Assembly: GCA_003023405.1 (NCBI GenBank)
Contig: PXST01000016.1
Location: forward strand, 1-56,634
Origin: Halobacteriales archaeon SW_8_68_21
GTDB taxonomy: Archaea; Halobacteriota; Halobacteria; Halobacteriales; Haloferacaceae
Reading direction: 5' to 3'
Length of the DNA stretch: 56,634 nucleotides
Shown here: positions 25,385-33,680 of the stretch, in pieces
Numbering within the stretch: position 1 is the stretch's first letter
How the letters are laid out: each line of letters starts with the position of its first letter
The notes under the pieces: generated by a model
Database searches by the model: none
What the model saw: only the letters and a program-made list of their open reading frames with translations
Told to the model about the DNA's origin: nothing
Program-made: the position numbers and the translations under genes

Positions 25385-26953
25385 TCACCGCAGCGTCGAC
25401 GTGGGCACGACCGACGGGAACACGCCGCTTTCTGTCGCGTCCTCGACGACCGCTTCGGCGACGTGTTCGCCGCTGAGCAGGCACATCGGCATCCCGATCC
25501 CGGGGTTCGTGTACGCTCCGACGTAGTAGAGGCCGTCCACGTCGGGCGCGCGGTGTGCGGGGCGGAGCGGTCCGGTCTGTTCGAGCGTGTGCGACAGCGC
25601 CAGCGCGGTGCCGCGCGGGGCGTTGAACCGCTGCCGGAAGTCGGAGACGCACGCGGTCTCCTGGAAAACGATCCGGTCGCGGAAGTCGACGCCGGCGTGT
25701 TCGGCCAAGTCGTCGAACACCCGCTCGCGGAACTGCTCGCGGGTCTCCGGGTCGTCCTCCAGTCCTGCCGCCAGCGGGACGAGCAGGAAGACGGCCTCGT
25801 GGCCGTCCGGGGCCGCATCCGGGTCCGTCTTCGAGGGGACGTGGACGTAGTAGGCGGGGTCCTCGGGCCACCCCGGCTCGTCGAAGATGTCGTCGAAGTG
25901 GGGCCGCCAGTCGGTCGGGAACACCAGCGTGTGGTGTTCTAAGTCGACGTCGCCCTCGACGCCGATGTACGAGAGGTACGCGGAGGGGGCGTACGTCCGC
26001 GACTCCCAGTACGACTCACGGTCGACCGTCCCCGCGGGGAGGAGGTCGCGCTCGACGTGCGGCGGCGGCGCATTCGCCACGACGCGGTCGAACCGACCAC
26101 CGCCGGCCCCGGCATCGTCGCCGCCCCCCGTGCTCCCATCGCTGCGCCGCTCCGTCTCCAGCGTGAATGTCGGCGTCGACGCGGGGACAGACGGTTCGAT
26201 CGCGGTCACTGGCTCGTTCGTCCGGATCTCGACGCCGAGTTCGCGCGTGAGGTCCGCCATCGCGTCGACGACGCTCGCGATTCCGCCGGTCGGGTGGTAG
26301 ACGCCGAGGTTCATGTCGACGTGGCTCATCAGCGTGTAGATCGCGGGGGTGTTGTACGGCGACCCGCCGAGGAACACCAGTTTGTACTCCGCGATCTGGC
26401 GGAGCTTCTCGCTGTCGAAGTAGTCGCCGACGTACTCGTCCATCTCGCGGAGCTTCGGGAGCGCGCGGCCCGACCGGAATACGTCGGCGTCGACCATGTC
26501 CCGCAGCCGCGACCGGCTCGGGTAGACGAGGTAGTCGTCCAACACCTCCCCCGCGCCCGACTCGTACGACTCGAATAGCGCCTTCTGTCCCGCCCGGTCG
26601 GCCGGCATCGACGCGCGGTCACCGTCCTTCCAGACAACGTCGTACAGCGGGTCCAGTTCGATCAGGTCGTAGTACTCCTCGGTCGACCGCCCGAACGACT
26701 CGAAGAACCGGTCGAACACCTCCGGCATGAGGTACCACGACGGGCCGGTGTCGATTCGGAACCCGTCGCGCTCGATCCGCCCGGCGTACCCCCCAGGGTG
26801 TTCGTTCCGCTCGAACATCGTCACGTCCGCCCCGGCGTCGGCGAGGTACGCGGCCGCCGAGAGCCCGCTGAAGCCGGCACCGACGACCGCGATCGACTCT
26901 CCGGCGAGCGGCTCGTCCGCGTCCGACAGACCCGGGTCCGGTTGGGTTGTCAT
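25385..26953 (-). CDS. crtI: Carotenoid (phytoene) desaturase family protein
   Basis: A 522-residue FAD-dependent CrtI-type enzyme. The N-terminal Rossmann motif is 'AVVGAGFSGLSAAAYLADAG' followed by 'FERNEHPGGYAGRIERDGF'. The C-terminal CrtI signature is 'GLYYVGAYTNPGIGMPMCLL'. It introduces double bonds into phytoene or a later C40/C50 intermediate for bacterioruberin. No lycopene elongase or crtB lies beside it, so the exact step (CrtI or CrtD) is not settled. ATG at 26953 is chosen over GTG at 26956. An acidic Gly-rich insert near residues 270-285 is unconserved. Confidence 0.88.
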   Translation of the reverse strand: MTTQPDPGLSDADEPLAGESIAVVGAGFSGLSAAAYLADAGADVTMFERNEHPGGYAGRIERDGFRIDTGPSWYLMPEVFDRFFESFGRSTEEYYDLIELDPLYDVVWKDGDRASMPADRAGQKALFESYESGAGEVLDDYLVYPSRSRLRDMVDADVFRSGRALPKLREMDEYVGDYFDSEKLRQIAEYKLVFLGGSPYNTPAIYTLMSHVDMNLGVYHPTGGIASVVDAMADLTRELGVEIRTNEPVTAIEPSVPASTPTFTLETERRSDGSTGGGDDAGAGGGRFDRVVANAPPPHVERDLLPAGTVDRESYWESRTYAPSAYLSYIGVEGDVDLEHHTLVFPTDWRPHFDDIFDEPGWPEDPAYYVHVPSKTDPDAAPDGHEAVFLLVPLAAGLEDDPETREQFRERVFDDLAEHAGVDFRDRIVFQETACVSDFRQRFNAPRGTALALSHTLEQTGPLRPAHRAPDVDGLYYVGAYTNPGIGMPMCLLSGEHVAEAVVEDATESGVFPSVVPTSTLR

Positions 26954-27089
26954 CACCCGAACTTACGCCTCTGGAGGGGTTTACGCTGCGGTCATACCAT
27001 GTTGGGGCCGTACCGCCAACGCCTCTCACGTCCGCCGTCAGGCGCTCGTTGTCCCTCTTTATCCTCGCCGCCCGACGCTTGCGGTCTCC

Positions 27090-27770
27090 TCACTTCTCGG
27101 TCGGTTTGCCCTCCCCCTGAAGCCGCCGCGCGCCGAGCGCGAACAACCCCAGCCCGATCAGGTAGAGCCGCCAGCCGGCGTTCGCGACCGGAAACCGCCG
27201 GTCGACCGGCTCCTCGACGTCGAGGTCGGGGTCGCGCGGCTCGACCGGGTTGTCGACGTGGACGGACTCGCTCGTGCCGCCGCCGCCCGCGTCGACGGTC
27301 CGGCTCCCCGTCTCGGGATCGATCCGAACGTCGACGAACGTCTGGACGAACCCGTCGGTCGTCGAGTAGAGGATCTCCCCGTCGAGGTGGAAGAATCGGT
27401 CGCGGAGCGGCCAGAACGCGTTTACGCCATCGAGGTGCGTCCAGTCGAGCGACACGTGCGCGAAGACGTGGACGAAGAGCGCGACCCACGCGACCGCGAT
27501 CCATCGGTCCGAGAGCCGCTCGCGGACCGCCGACGTCTCCCGGACGCGAGTGTCGTAGGACAGCGCCAGCGCGGCGACCGCCGGGATCACGAAGGTATGC
27601 CCGACCGTTCGGTGTGCGCCGGCCATGACGAACCCGAGAAAGCTGTCCGCCTCGGGGAGTACGACGACGACGAGCAGGACCGCGAGCGCCCGGCGATCGA
27701 GGAGCCGGTCGTCGAGCAGCGCGGCCGCGCACAGTAGCGCGAAGCCGGCGTGGACGATCGTCGAGGGCAT
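27090..27770 (-). CDS. DUF457/YdjM-like membrane-bound metal-dependent hydrolase
   Basis: A 226-residue membrane protein with about five hydrophobic segments and spaced His/Asp residues: 'STIVHAGFALL', 'LPEADSFLGF', 'AHRTVGHTFVIPA' and 'VHVFAHVSLDWTHLDG'. This is the pattern of the DUF457 (YdjM) putative metal-dependent hydrolase family. Its ATG directly follows the TGA of the upstream paralogue (27771), so they form a two-gene operon. Substrate unknown. Confidence 0.8.
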   Translation of the reverse strand: MPSTIVHAGFALLCAAALLDDRLLDRRALAVLLVVVVLPEADSFLGFVMAGAHRTVGHTFVIPAVAALALSYDTRVRETSAVRERLSDRWIAVAWVALFVHVFAHVSLDWTHLDGVNAFWPLRDRFFHLDGEILYSTTDGFVQTFVDVRIDPETGSRTVDAGGGGTSESVHVDNPVEPRDPDLDVEEPVDRRFPVANAGWRLYLIGLGLFALGARRLQGEGKPTEK

Positions 27771-28424
27771 TCAGCGACGCACCCCCGAGCCGGTCCGGAT
27801 CGCGAGCGTCGCGGCCGTCGCGGCGACGACGACCAGTTGCCACCCGCTCTCGACGACCCGGAACTCGCGGTCGGCGCTCGGGCCGAGTCCGGGCCGTCCG
27901 TCGGGGTTGATCCACGAGCCGACCGGGTCCGTGACAGCTCCGCCGACGCGCTCGAACGGGAGCAAACCCGGCTCCTCCGCGCCGAGCGTCAGGACCGTCT
28001 GGACGAGTCCCTCCCGCGTCGAGAACACGAGTCGCCCCCGGAGGACGTAGCGGGCGTCCTCCAGCGGGTAGAGGAGGGCCGCGCCCTCGCCAACGAACAG
28101 CGCGGAGCCGATCCCCGCGACGAGAAACGAGGCGAGCGCGACCCACGCGGTCCGCACCGCGCGCCACCCGCCCCGCTCGCGGAGGGCGGACGCCCCGCGC
28201 AGCGTCGTGTCCCAGTACAGCAGGCCGCCGGCGAGGATCGGGAGCCAGACGGCGTGGAGGACCGCGTTCGTCGCGCCCGGGACGACGAGGCTCGCGACCG
28301 CGTCGAGACCGGGGAGGGTCGCGGCCGCGACGACGACCGCGACCGCGCGCCGGTCGAACGCGTCTCCCAGCAGCGCGGCCGCGAGGAGCGCGCCGACCGC
28401 CGCGGTCACGAGCGTCGGTGCCAT
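27771..28424 (-). CDS. Diverged paralogue of the DUF457-like protein without the His motifs
   Basis: A 217-residue membrane protein that aligns by eye with its downstream neighbour. The shared order is an N-terminal helix pair, a 'LPGLDAVASLVVPG' loop, and 'ALLYPLEDARYVLRGRLVFS', which parallels 'NAFWPLRDRFFHLDGEILYS'. The N-terminal His, the GHT motif and the H-x3-LDW-x-H motif are absent. It is probably a non-catalytic paralogue. Its start overlaps the end of the sensor-domain gene by 19 bp, and its stop abuts the next ATG. Confidence 0.7.
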   Translation of the reverse strand: MAPTLVTAAVGALLAAALLGDAFDRRAVAVVVAAATLPGLDAVASLVVPGATNAVLHAVWLPILAGGLLYWDTTLRGASALRERGGWRAVRTAWVALASFLVAGIGSALFVGEGAALLYPLEDARYVLRGRLVFSTREGLVQTVLTLGAEEPGLLPFERVGGAVTDPVGSWINPDGRPGLGPSADREFRVVESGWQLVVVAATAATLAIRTGSGVRR

Positions 28425-28939
28425 GTCAGCCCTGACGGTCGGAGGCGAATAAGCGCTCCGGGGGGACCAGTCGCGGCGTCACCCCCCCCGTCCGTCCCGC
28501 CCTCCACCGTCACGCGCTCGCCCCCGTGGTCGCGCTCGTCCGTCCCGCCCCGAGTCGGGCCGTCGAGCAGGGCGACCGCCATCCAGCGTGCGGCGTACCC
28601 CGCGGCGTTGGCGAGGCGACAGGCGACGAGAACGGCGGCGACGCCCAGCGGGACCGCGGCCAGCGCCTCCGGCAGCGCGCCGATGGCCCACGTCGCCGGC
28701 TCGCCGTTGACCTCGCCGAACTCGACGACGAGGGGGTACCGGAGCGTCGCGAACAGGACCACCAGCCCGACGAACACCGGCGCGAGGAGGAGCCCGAGGA
28801 CGCCGCCGAACGAGAACGCGCCCGAGTGGACGAAGGCGATCGGCATCGCGATCAGCAGGTACAGCAGGTGGCGATACGTGCGGCCGTCGGCGAGGACGCC
28901 GACGACGGGGAGAGCTGTGAGCGGTCGGAGGGAGACCAT
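28406..28939 (-). CDS. Sensor-domain-like membrane protein
   Basis: About 177 residues from ATG 28939. 'DGRTYRHLLYLLIAMPIAFV' is followed by three more hydrophobic segments, like the membrane 'putative sensor' domain found at the N-terminus of haloarchaeal and actinobacterial sensor proteins. The last 45 residues are Gly/Thr/Arg-rich and look unconserved, and the end overlaps the next gene by 19 bp. The 3' part may have been altered. Function unknown. Confidence 0.6.
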   Translation of the reverse strand: MVSLRPLTALPVVGVLADGRTYRHLLYLLIAMPIAFVHSGAFSFGGVLGLLLAPVFVGLVVLFATLRYPLVVEFGEVNGEPATWAIGALPEALAAVPLGVAAVLVACRLANAAGYAARWMAVALLDGPTRGGTDERDHGGERVTVEGGTDGGGDAATGPPGALIRLRPSGLTWHRRS

Positions 28940-29043
28940 ACGGTGACTGGTTCGTCCTCCGATAAACATCGGTCGTTCGCCGGCGACGCGGGACCCTCGC
29001 GACCGACGCCTCCGGATCAGCCGAGGGAGTAGGATAGGGTAGT

Positions 29044-29388
29044 TTACCAGAGGAAGAAGTCGATCGCGTTCCCGGACGACTGGCCCTTGTACAGCTCGGA
29101 GTAGCCGCAGTCCGCACAGGAGACGACGACGAACCTGCGGTTCTGGACATCGAACATCTTGGTGAGTCCCGTGCCGCTGGTGGCGATTTCGTCGGTCTCG
29201 GTCTCCGTCCCACCGCACTTCGGACAGCCGTCCTCGCCGTTGCCGCCGAGCGAGGCGGCACGGTCGTCGGGCTGCGCGGCGCGGTCGGCGGCGTCGAGGG
29301 GCGCGGTGTCACCGCCGTCGTCGTCGTTCTCAATCATCGCATCGTCGTCGAAAACGGGGTACTCCGTCCCGTCGTTCTCGGAGGGCAT
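29044..29388 (-). CDS. Zinc-ribbon protein
   Basis: A 114-residue protein with an acidic N-terminal half and a C-terminal zinc ribbon, 'GCPKCGGTETETDEI' and 'VVSCADCGYSELYKG'. The C-terminal 'GNAIDFFLW' tail is typical of a widespread haloarchaeal family. ATG at 29388. It may bind a nucleic acid or protein partner; function unknown. Confidence 0.82.
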   Translation of the reverse strand: MPSENDGTEYPVFDDDAMIENDDDGGDTAPLDAADRAAQPDDRAASLGGNGEDGCPKCGGTETETDEIATSGTGLTKMFDVQNRRFVVVSCADCGYSELYKGQSSGNAIDFFLW

Positions 29389-29449
29389 CGTCCGCGGTTC
29401 CGTGGCGAGTGATAAACCTTTCGTGGCGTTCCGACTCCTCCGACGCGCT

Positions 29450-30955
29450 CTACGTGTCGGTCTCGTCGGTTTCGTCGACGAGTTCGTCCGCGAACCCGGT
29501 GTAGCCGACGGGCGTCAGCGCCGTCAGCTCCGCGCGGACCTCGTCGTCGACGTCGAGATCGTCGAACAGCTCGCGGAAGTCGTCGAGCGTCACCGACCGG
29601 CCGCGGGAGAGCGCCTTCACGCGCTCGTACGCCTCGGTGTCGCCCTCGCGGCGGAGGATCGTCTGGACCGCTTCGCCGATAACCTCCGGCGTCGCCGCCA
29701 GCTCCTCGCGCATGACGGTCTCGTTCGGGACGACCGTCCCCAGCCCGTCGGCAGTCTTCGAGTAGCCGATAAGACAGTGCGCCAGCGCCGCGCCGACGTT
29801 GCGCTTGACCGTCGAGTCCGAGAGGTCACGCTGGAGCCGCGAGCTCGTCACGTAGTCGGCAAGGAACGTGAGGTTGCTGTTCGCCACCGAGAGGTTCCCC
29901 TCGCTGTTCTCGAAGTCGATCGGGTTCACCTTGTGGGGCATCGTCGACGACCCGGTCTCTCCCTCGACGGTCTCCTGTCCGAGGTAGCGGTCGGAGACGT
30001 ACAGCCACGCGTCGAGGTCTACGTCGAGGAGGACGTTGTTGACGCCGCGCAACGCGTCGAACAGCGCCGCGAGGTCGTCACAGGGGTTCACCTGCGTCGC
30101 GAGCGCGGTGTGTTCTAGGCCCAACCCGCGAACGAACGACGCCGAGAACGACCGCCAGTCGACGTCGGGATAGGCGGCGCGGTGTGCCGCGAAGGTGCCC
30201 GACGCCCCCGCGAGCTTTCCGGAGAGGTCCTCGTTCGCGACGACGACCCGGCCCAGTGCGCGGCCGAGCCGCGCGGCGTACACCGCCATCTCCTTGCCGA
30301 AGGTAGTCGGCGTCGCGGGCTGGCCGTGGGTGCGGGCAAGCATCGGCACGTCGCGGTGTTCCTGCGCCAACGCGACCAAGGCGTCGCGCACCTCGCGGAC
30401 CGCGGGGACGATCACGTCGCTCACCGCGGGCCTGACGAGGAGCCGCTGTGCGAGGTTGTTCACGTCCTCGCTCGTCAGTCCGAAGTGGATCCACGGATAC
30501 AGCGACTCCGCGTCCTCGAGCGGGGCGTCGTCGGCGTCCCCGTCCGCCCCGCTCTCTGCGAGGTCCGCCAGCTGGACGCGGAGGAAGTACTCGACCGCCT
30601 TCACGTCGTGGTTGGTCGCGTCGTACCCCGCGGCCCCCTCGGTCTCCAGCCGCTTTACGAGGCGCGCGTCCGCCGCCGAGAACTCCTCGTAGATCGCGCG
30701 CAGCGCCGCTTCGGTCGGCTCGTCGAGATTGATCGGCGTCGCGTCCAAGTCCGCGAGCGCGAGCAGGTACTCGACCTCGACGCGGGTCCGGGCGCGCATC
30801 AGCCCGGCCTCGCTCGCGTACGGGGACAGCGGCGCTGTCCGGCCGGCGTACCGCCCGTCGAGCGGCGAGACGGCTGCGAGCGGGTCCGACCGGGACAGCC
30901 CCGGAATCGAGTCGGCGTCGGTCGTGCCGCCGTCGGTCCGTCCGTCGTCTCTCAT
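29450..30955 (-). CDS. purB: Adenylosuccinate lyase
   Basis: A 501-residue member of the fumarase/aspartase superfamily. It has the signature 'SSTMPHKVNPIDFENSEGN', the N-terminal 'AVSPLDGRYAGRTAPLSPY' and the catalytic-His segment 'ARTHGQPATPTTFGKE'. It catalyses two steps of purine synthesis: SAICAR to AICAR, and adenylosuccinate to AMP. ATG at 30955; the first 25 residues are acidic and unconserved. It diverges from the PurN-PurH fusion, whose formyltransferase domain uses AICAR, the product of this enzyme. Confidence 0.96.
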   Translation of the reverse strand: MRDDGRTDGGTTDADSIPGLSRSDPLAAVSPLDGRYAGRTAPLSPYASEAGLMRARTRVEVEYLLALADLDATPINLDEPTEAALRAIYEEFSAADARLVKRLETEGAAGYDATNHDVKAVEYFLRVQLADLAESGADGDADDAPLEDAESLYPWIHFGLTSEDVNNLAQRLLVRPAVSDVIVPAVREVRDALVALAQEHRDVPMLARTHGQPATPTTFGKEMAVYAARLGRALGRVVVANEDLSGKLAGASGTFAAHRAAYPDVDWRSFSASFVRGLGLEHTALATQVNPCDDLAALFDALRGVNNVLLDVDLDAWLYVSDRYLGQETVEGETGSSTMPHKVNPIDFENSEGNLSVANSNLTFLADYVTSSRLQRDLSDSTVKRNVGAALAHCLIGYSKTADGLGTVVPNETVMREELAATPEVIGEAVQTILRREGDTEAYERVKALSRGRSVTLDDFRELFDDLDVDDEVRAELTALTPVGYTGFADELVDETDETDT

Positions 30956-31122
30956 GTCCGCGACTGCCCACGGAGCCAGCAAAAGCGTGTCGATGATCCG
31001 ACGCACGGACGTGGATCCGTCTCGCGTTCTCGTCGCGCCGAACCCCCGTCTCGATCCCCAATCGTGCGTACCTACCCGACGCGGACCGCAATCGATATAC
31101 CCGATCGGTCGGACCCACAAAT

Positions 31123-32727
31123 ATGAAGATCGCCGGACTCGCGAGCAACCGGGGACGGAACCTCAGACACATCGCCGACGCCGCGCCCGGCGGCGCTGAG
31201 CTGTCGGTCGTCCTGACGAACCGCGAGCAGGCACCCGTCCTGGAGGCCGCGACCGAGCGCCGAGTCCCGACCGAGGTCGTCGAGCGCGAGGAGGGGGAGT
31301 CGCGCGAGACACACGAGCGCCGGATCGTCGATCGCCTCTCCGGCTACGACTTCGATCTGGTCTGTCTGGACGGCTACATGCGCGTGCTGACCGACGAGTT
31401 CCTCGACGCCGTCCCGACGACGCTGAACGTCCACCCCTCGCTTTTACCGTCGTTTTCCGGCACCGACGCCCACGAGCAGGTGCTCGACGCCGGCGTCCGA
31501 ACGAGCGGCTGTACGGTCCACGTCGTCACCGAGGAGGTCGACGCCGGCCCGGTCGTCACGCAGGAGCCGATTCCGGTGTACGAGGACGACGACGCTGACT
31601 CGCTGAAGACGCGCGTCCTCCGCGAGGCCGAGTTCACCGCCTACCCGCGTGCGGTCCGCTGGTTCGCCGAGGGCCGGGTGACCGTCGAGCGCGACGACGA
31701 CGGCGACGCCGTCGATGTCGCCGTCGCGGGCGACGTTGGCGGCGAGTTCCCGGAGCGGCGGTTCGTCTCCGAGGAGCGGACCGCCACGCTCCGGTACGGC
31801 GAGAATCCGCACCAGGACGCCGCCTTATACGTCGACGACGGCTGCGAGGAGGCGAGCGTCGTCGACGCCGACCAGCTGAACCCCGGCGCGAAGGGCATGG
31901 GGTACAACAACTACAACGACGCGGACGCCGCGCTCGATCTGGTCAAGGAGTTCAACGACCCCGCGGCCGCGGTGATCAAACACACCAACCCCGCGGGCTG
32001 TGCGGTCGACGAGGACCTCGCGGACGCGTACGACCGCGCGCTGCGCACCGACGCGAAGTCGGCGTTCGGCGGCATCGTCGCGCTGAACCGCGAGTGTGAC
32101 GCCGACACCGCCGACGCCATCGCCGACTCGTTCAAGGAGGTCGTCGTCGCGCCGGGCTACACCGACAGCGCGCTCGACGTACTCCGGGGGAAAAAGAACC
32201 TCCGCGTGCTCGACGTGGGGGCGCTGGGCGAGGGCGACGAGCGGTTCTCGGAGCGGTTCACCGAGAAGCCGGTCGTCGGCGGCCGCCTCGTTCAGGAGCG
32301 CGACCGGCAGTCGCCGACCACCGACGACTTGGAGGTCGTCACCGAGCGCGAGCCGACCGACGAGCAGGTCGAGACGATGCTGTTCGCGTGGCAGACGCTC
32401 AAGCACGTCAAGTCGAACGGCATCCTGTTCGCAACCGGCACCGAGACGGTCGGGGTCGGGATGGGGCAGGTGTCGCGGGTCGACGCCGTCACGCTCGCGG
32501 CGATGAAGGCAAAAAAGGACGCGGAGGGGAAGTCCGCCGAGGGGGCCGTGATGGCCTCGGACGCCTTCTTCCCGTTCCCGGACGCGATCGAGGAGGCGGC
32601 CGACGCGGGGATCGAGGCCGTGATCCAGCCCGGCGGTTCGGTCAACGACGAGGACGTGATCGCCGCGGCCGACGAGCGCGACATGGCGATGGCGTTCACC
32701 GGGACGCGCTGCTTCCGGCACGTCTGA
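31123..32727 (+). CDS. purH: Bifunctional GAR formyltransferase / AICAR formyltransferase (PurN-PurH fusion)
   Basis: A 534-residue two-domain protein. Residues about 1-185 are a PurN-type GAR transformylase ('GLASNRGRNLRHIAD', 'LNVHPSLLPSFSGTDAHEQV', 'GCTVHVVTEEVDAGPVV'). Residues about 220-534 are the AICAR transformylase part of PurH ('LRYGENPHQDAALY', 'VIKHTNPAGCAV', 'SDAFFPFPDAIEEAADAG'). The IMP cyclohydrolase half of bacterial PurH is missing, and archaea use PurO for that step. The protein would carry out both formyl transfers of purine synthesis. It diverges from purB across a 167-bp promoter region. Confidence 0.93.
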   Translation: MKIAGLASNRGRNLRHIADAAPGGAELSVVLTNREQAPVLEAATERRVPTEVVEREEGESRETHERRIVDRLSGYDFDLVCLDGYMRVLTDEFLDAVPTTLNVHPSLLPSFSGTDAHEQVLDAGVRTSGCTVHVVTEEVDAGPVVTQEPIPVYEDDDADSLKTRVLREAEFTAYPRAVRWFAEGRVTVERDDDGDAVDVAVAGDVGGEFPERRFVSEERTATLRYGENPHQDAALYVDDGCEEASVVDADQLNPGAKGMGYNNYNDADAALDLVKEFNDPAAAVIKHTNPAGCAVDEDLADAYDRALRTDAKSAFGGIVALNRECDADTADAIADSFKEVVVAPGYTDSALDVLRGKKNLRVLDVGALGEGDERFSERFTEKPVVGGRLVQERDRQSPTTDDLEVVTEREPTDEQVETMLFAWQTLKHVKSNGILFATGTETVGVGMGQVSRVDAVTLAAMKAKKDAEGKSAEGAVMASDAFFPFPDAIEEAADAGIEAVIQPGGSVNDEDVIAAADERDMAMAFTGTRCFRHV

Positions 32728-32782
32728 GTGGGACGGTCAACCCGGACAGGAGACGGGGACGAGAATGGACCGGACCGGCGCG

Positions 32783-33418
32783 TCAGAACCGGAAGACCGC
32801 GCTGAACTGGTTCACGTGCCAGGGGCCGGGGTAGACGCCCCAGACCCGGTCGTCGTAGTGGAACGCGCCGACGAAGTGGATCTCGTCCTCCTCGCGGAGG
32901 TCGTTCGCGATCCGCGAGAGCCAGTCGAGGTCCCGTTCGTAGTCGTCGTCGTCGCCGACGAACGGGTAGCCGGGTTCCCAGAATCCGGGGATGCCCGTCA
33001 GCTCACCGCCATCGGTGTGAACGCGGCTCTTTCCGTCGCCGCCCTCGTCGACGGTGAACTGGTTCTCCGAGTCGCCGTCGTCGCCGAACTTCCGACCGAG
33101 GTTGTGAAACCCGACCAGCCCGTTGCCGGCGGGGGTGACGAACGGATCGCCGGGCTCGAAGTCATTGTCGTCCGCGAGCGCCGCGAACTTCACGACCCAG
33201 ACCGTGTACTGGCCGTTTGGCAGGCCGTTCTCGACCGTAATGTTGACACGCGTTCCCTTGTTTGGGTTGATGCCGCCGCCGTTCCCGTTGGTCGGTCCTC
33301 TGACCGCGCTCGCGTTCGTGCTCGCGAGCCCAGCGAAACTCGCGGCACCGAACAGCTTGAACGCGCGGCGTCGCGACACGTCCGTGAGATCGAAATCGTC
33401 CCAGTCGTCTCTCGTCAT
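32783..33418 (-). CDS. Tat-exported hypothetical protein
   Basis: A 211-residue protein with a twin-arginine-type signal, 'VSRRRAFKLFGAASFAGLA', at about residues 14-32. The mature part is a beta-rich domain ('TRVNITVENGLPNGQYTVWV', 'GFHNLGRKFGDDG', 'IHFVGAFHYDDRVWG'). The C-terminal half contains a conserved-looking 'GPWHVNQFSAVFRF'. It resembles uncharacterised secreted haloarchaeal proteins; no enzymatic motif is evident. It diverges from the MFS gene. Confidence 0.75.
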   Translation of the reverse strand: MTRDDWDDFDLTDVSRRRAFKLFGAASFAGLASTNASAVRGPTNGNGGGINPNKGTRVNITVENGLPNGQYTVWVVKFAALADDNDFEPGDPFVTPAGNGLVGFHNLGRKFGDDGDSENQFTVDEGGDGKSRVHTDGGELTGIPGFWEPGYPFVGDDDDYERDLDWLSRIANDLREEDEIHFVGAFHYDDRVWGVYPGPWHVNQFSAVFRF

Positions 33419-33496
33419 AGCTCGTTTTCCGCCATGACGGGTCGGCCGTCACGAGGGAATCAAATTATTTCAGGGAAAATTAACTATTCCTCAGTA

Positions 33497-33513
33497 GTGT
33501 GTTGTGAACACAC
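33497..33513. promoter_or_regulatory. Palindrome in the Tat-protein/MFS divergent region
   Basis: GTGTGTT-GTG-AACACAC is a perfect 7-bp inverted repeat with a 3-nt centre, in the AT-rich part of the 262-bp gap between two divergent genes. It could be an operator or a stem-loop. Nothing else is recognised in the gap. Confidence 0.35.
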
Positions 33514-33680
33514 ATTAGTTGCCGTCCGGAGGCCGCTCTGGACCCGGAAGGTCGGTTCCGTCGCCGCGACCACCGGGAGTTCGGCGCGAACGTAACTGCG
33601 ATGAAACGATAACCCCACGCGGACCGCCGGATCTGCGGGGCTTTTTTCTCGGGACCTACTGGGTACCAGCCGAGACGACC

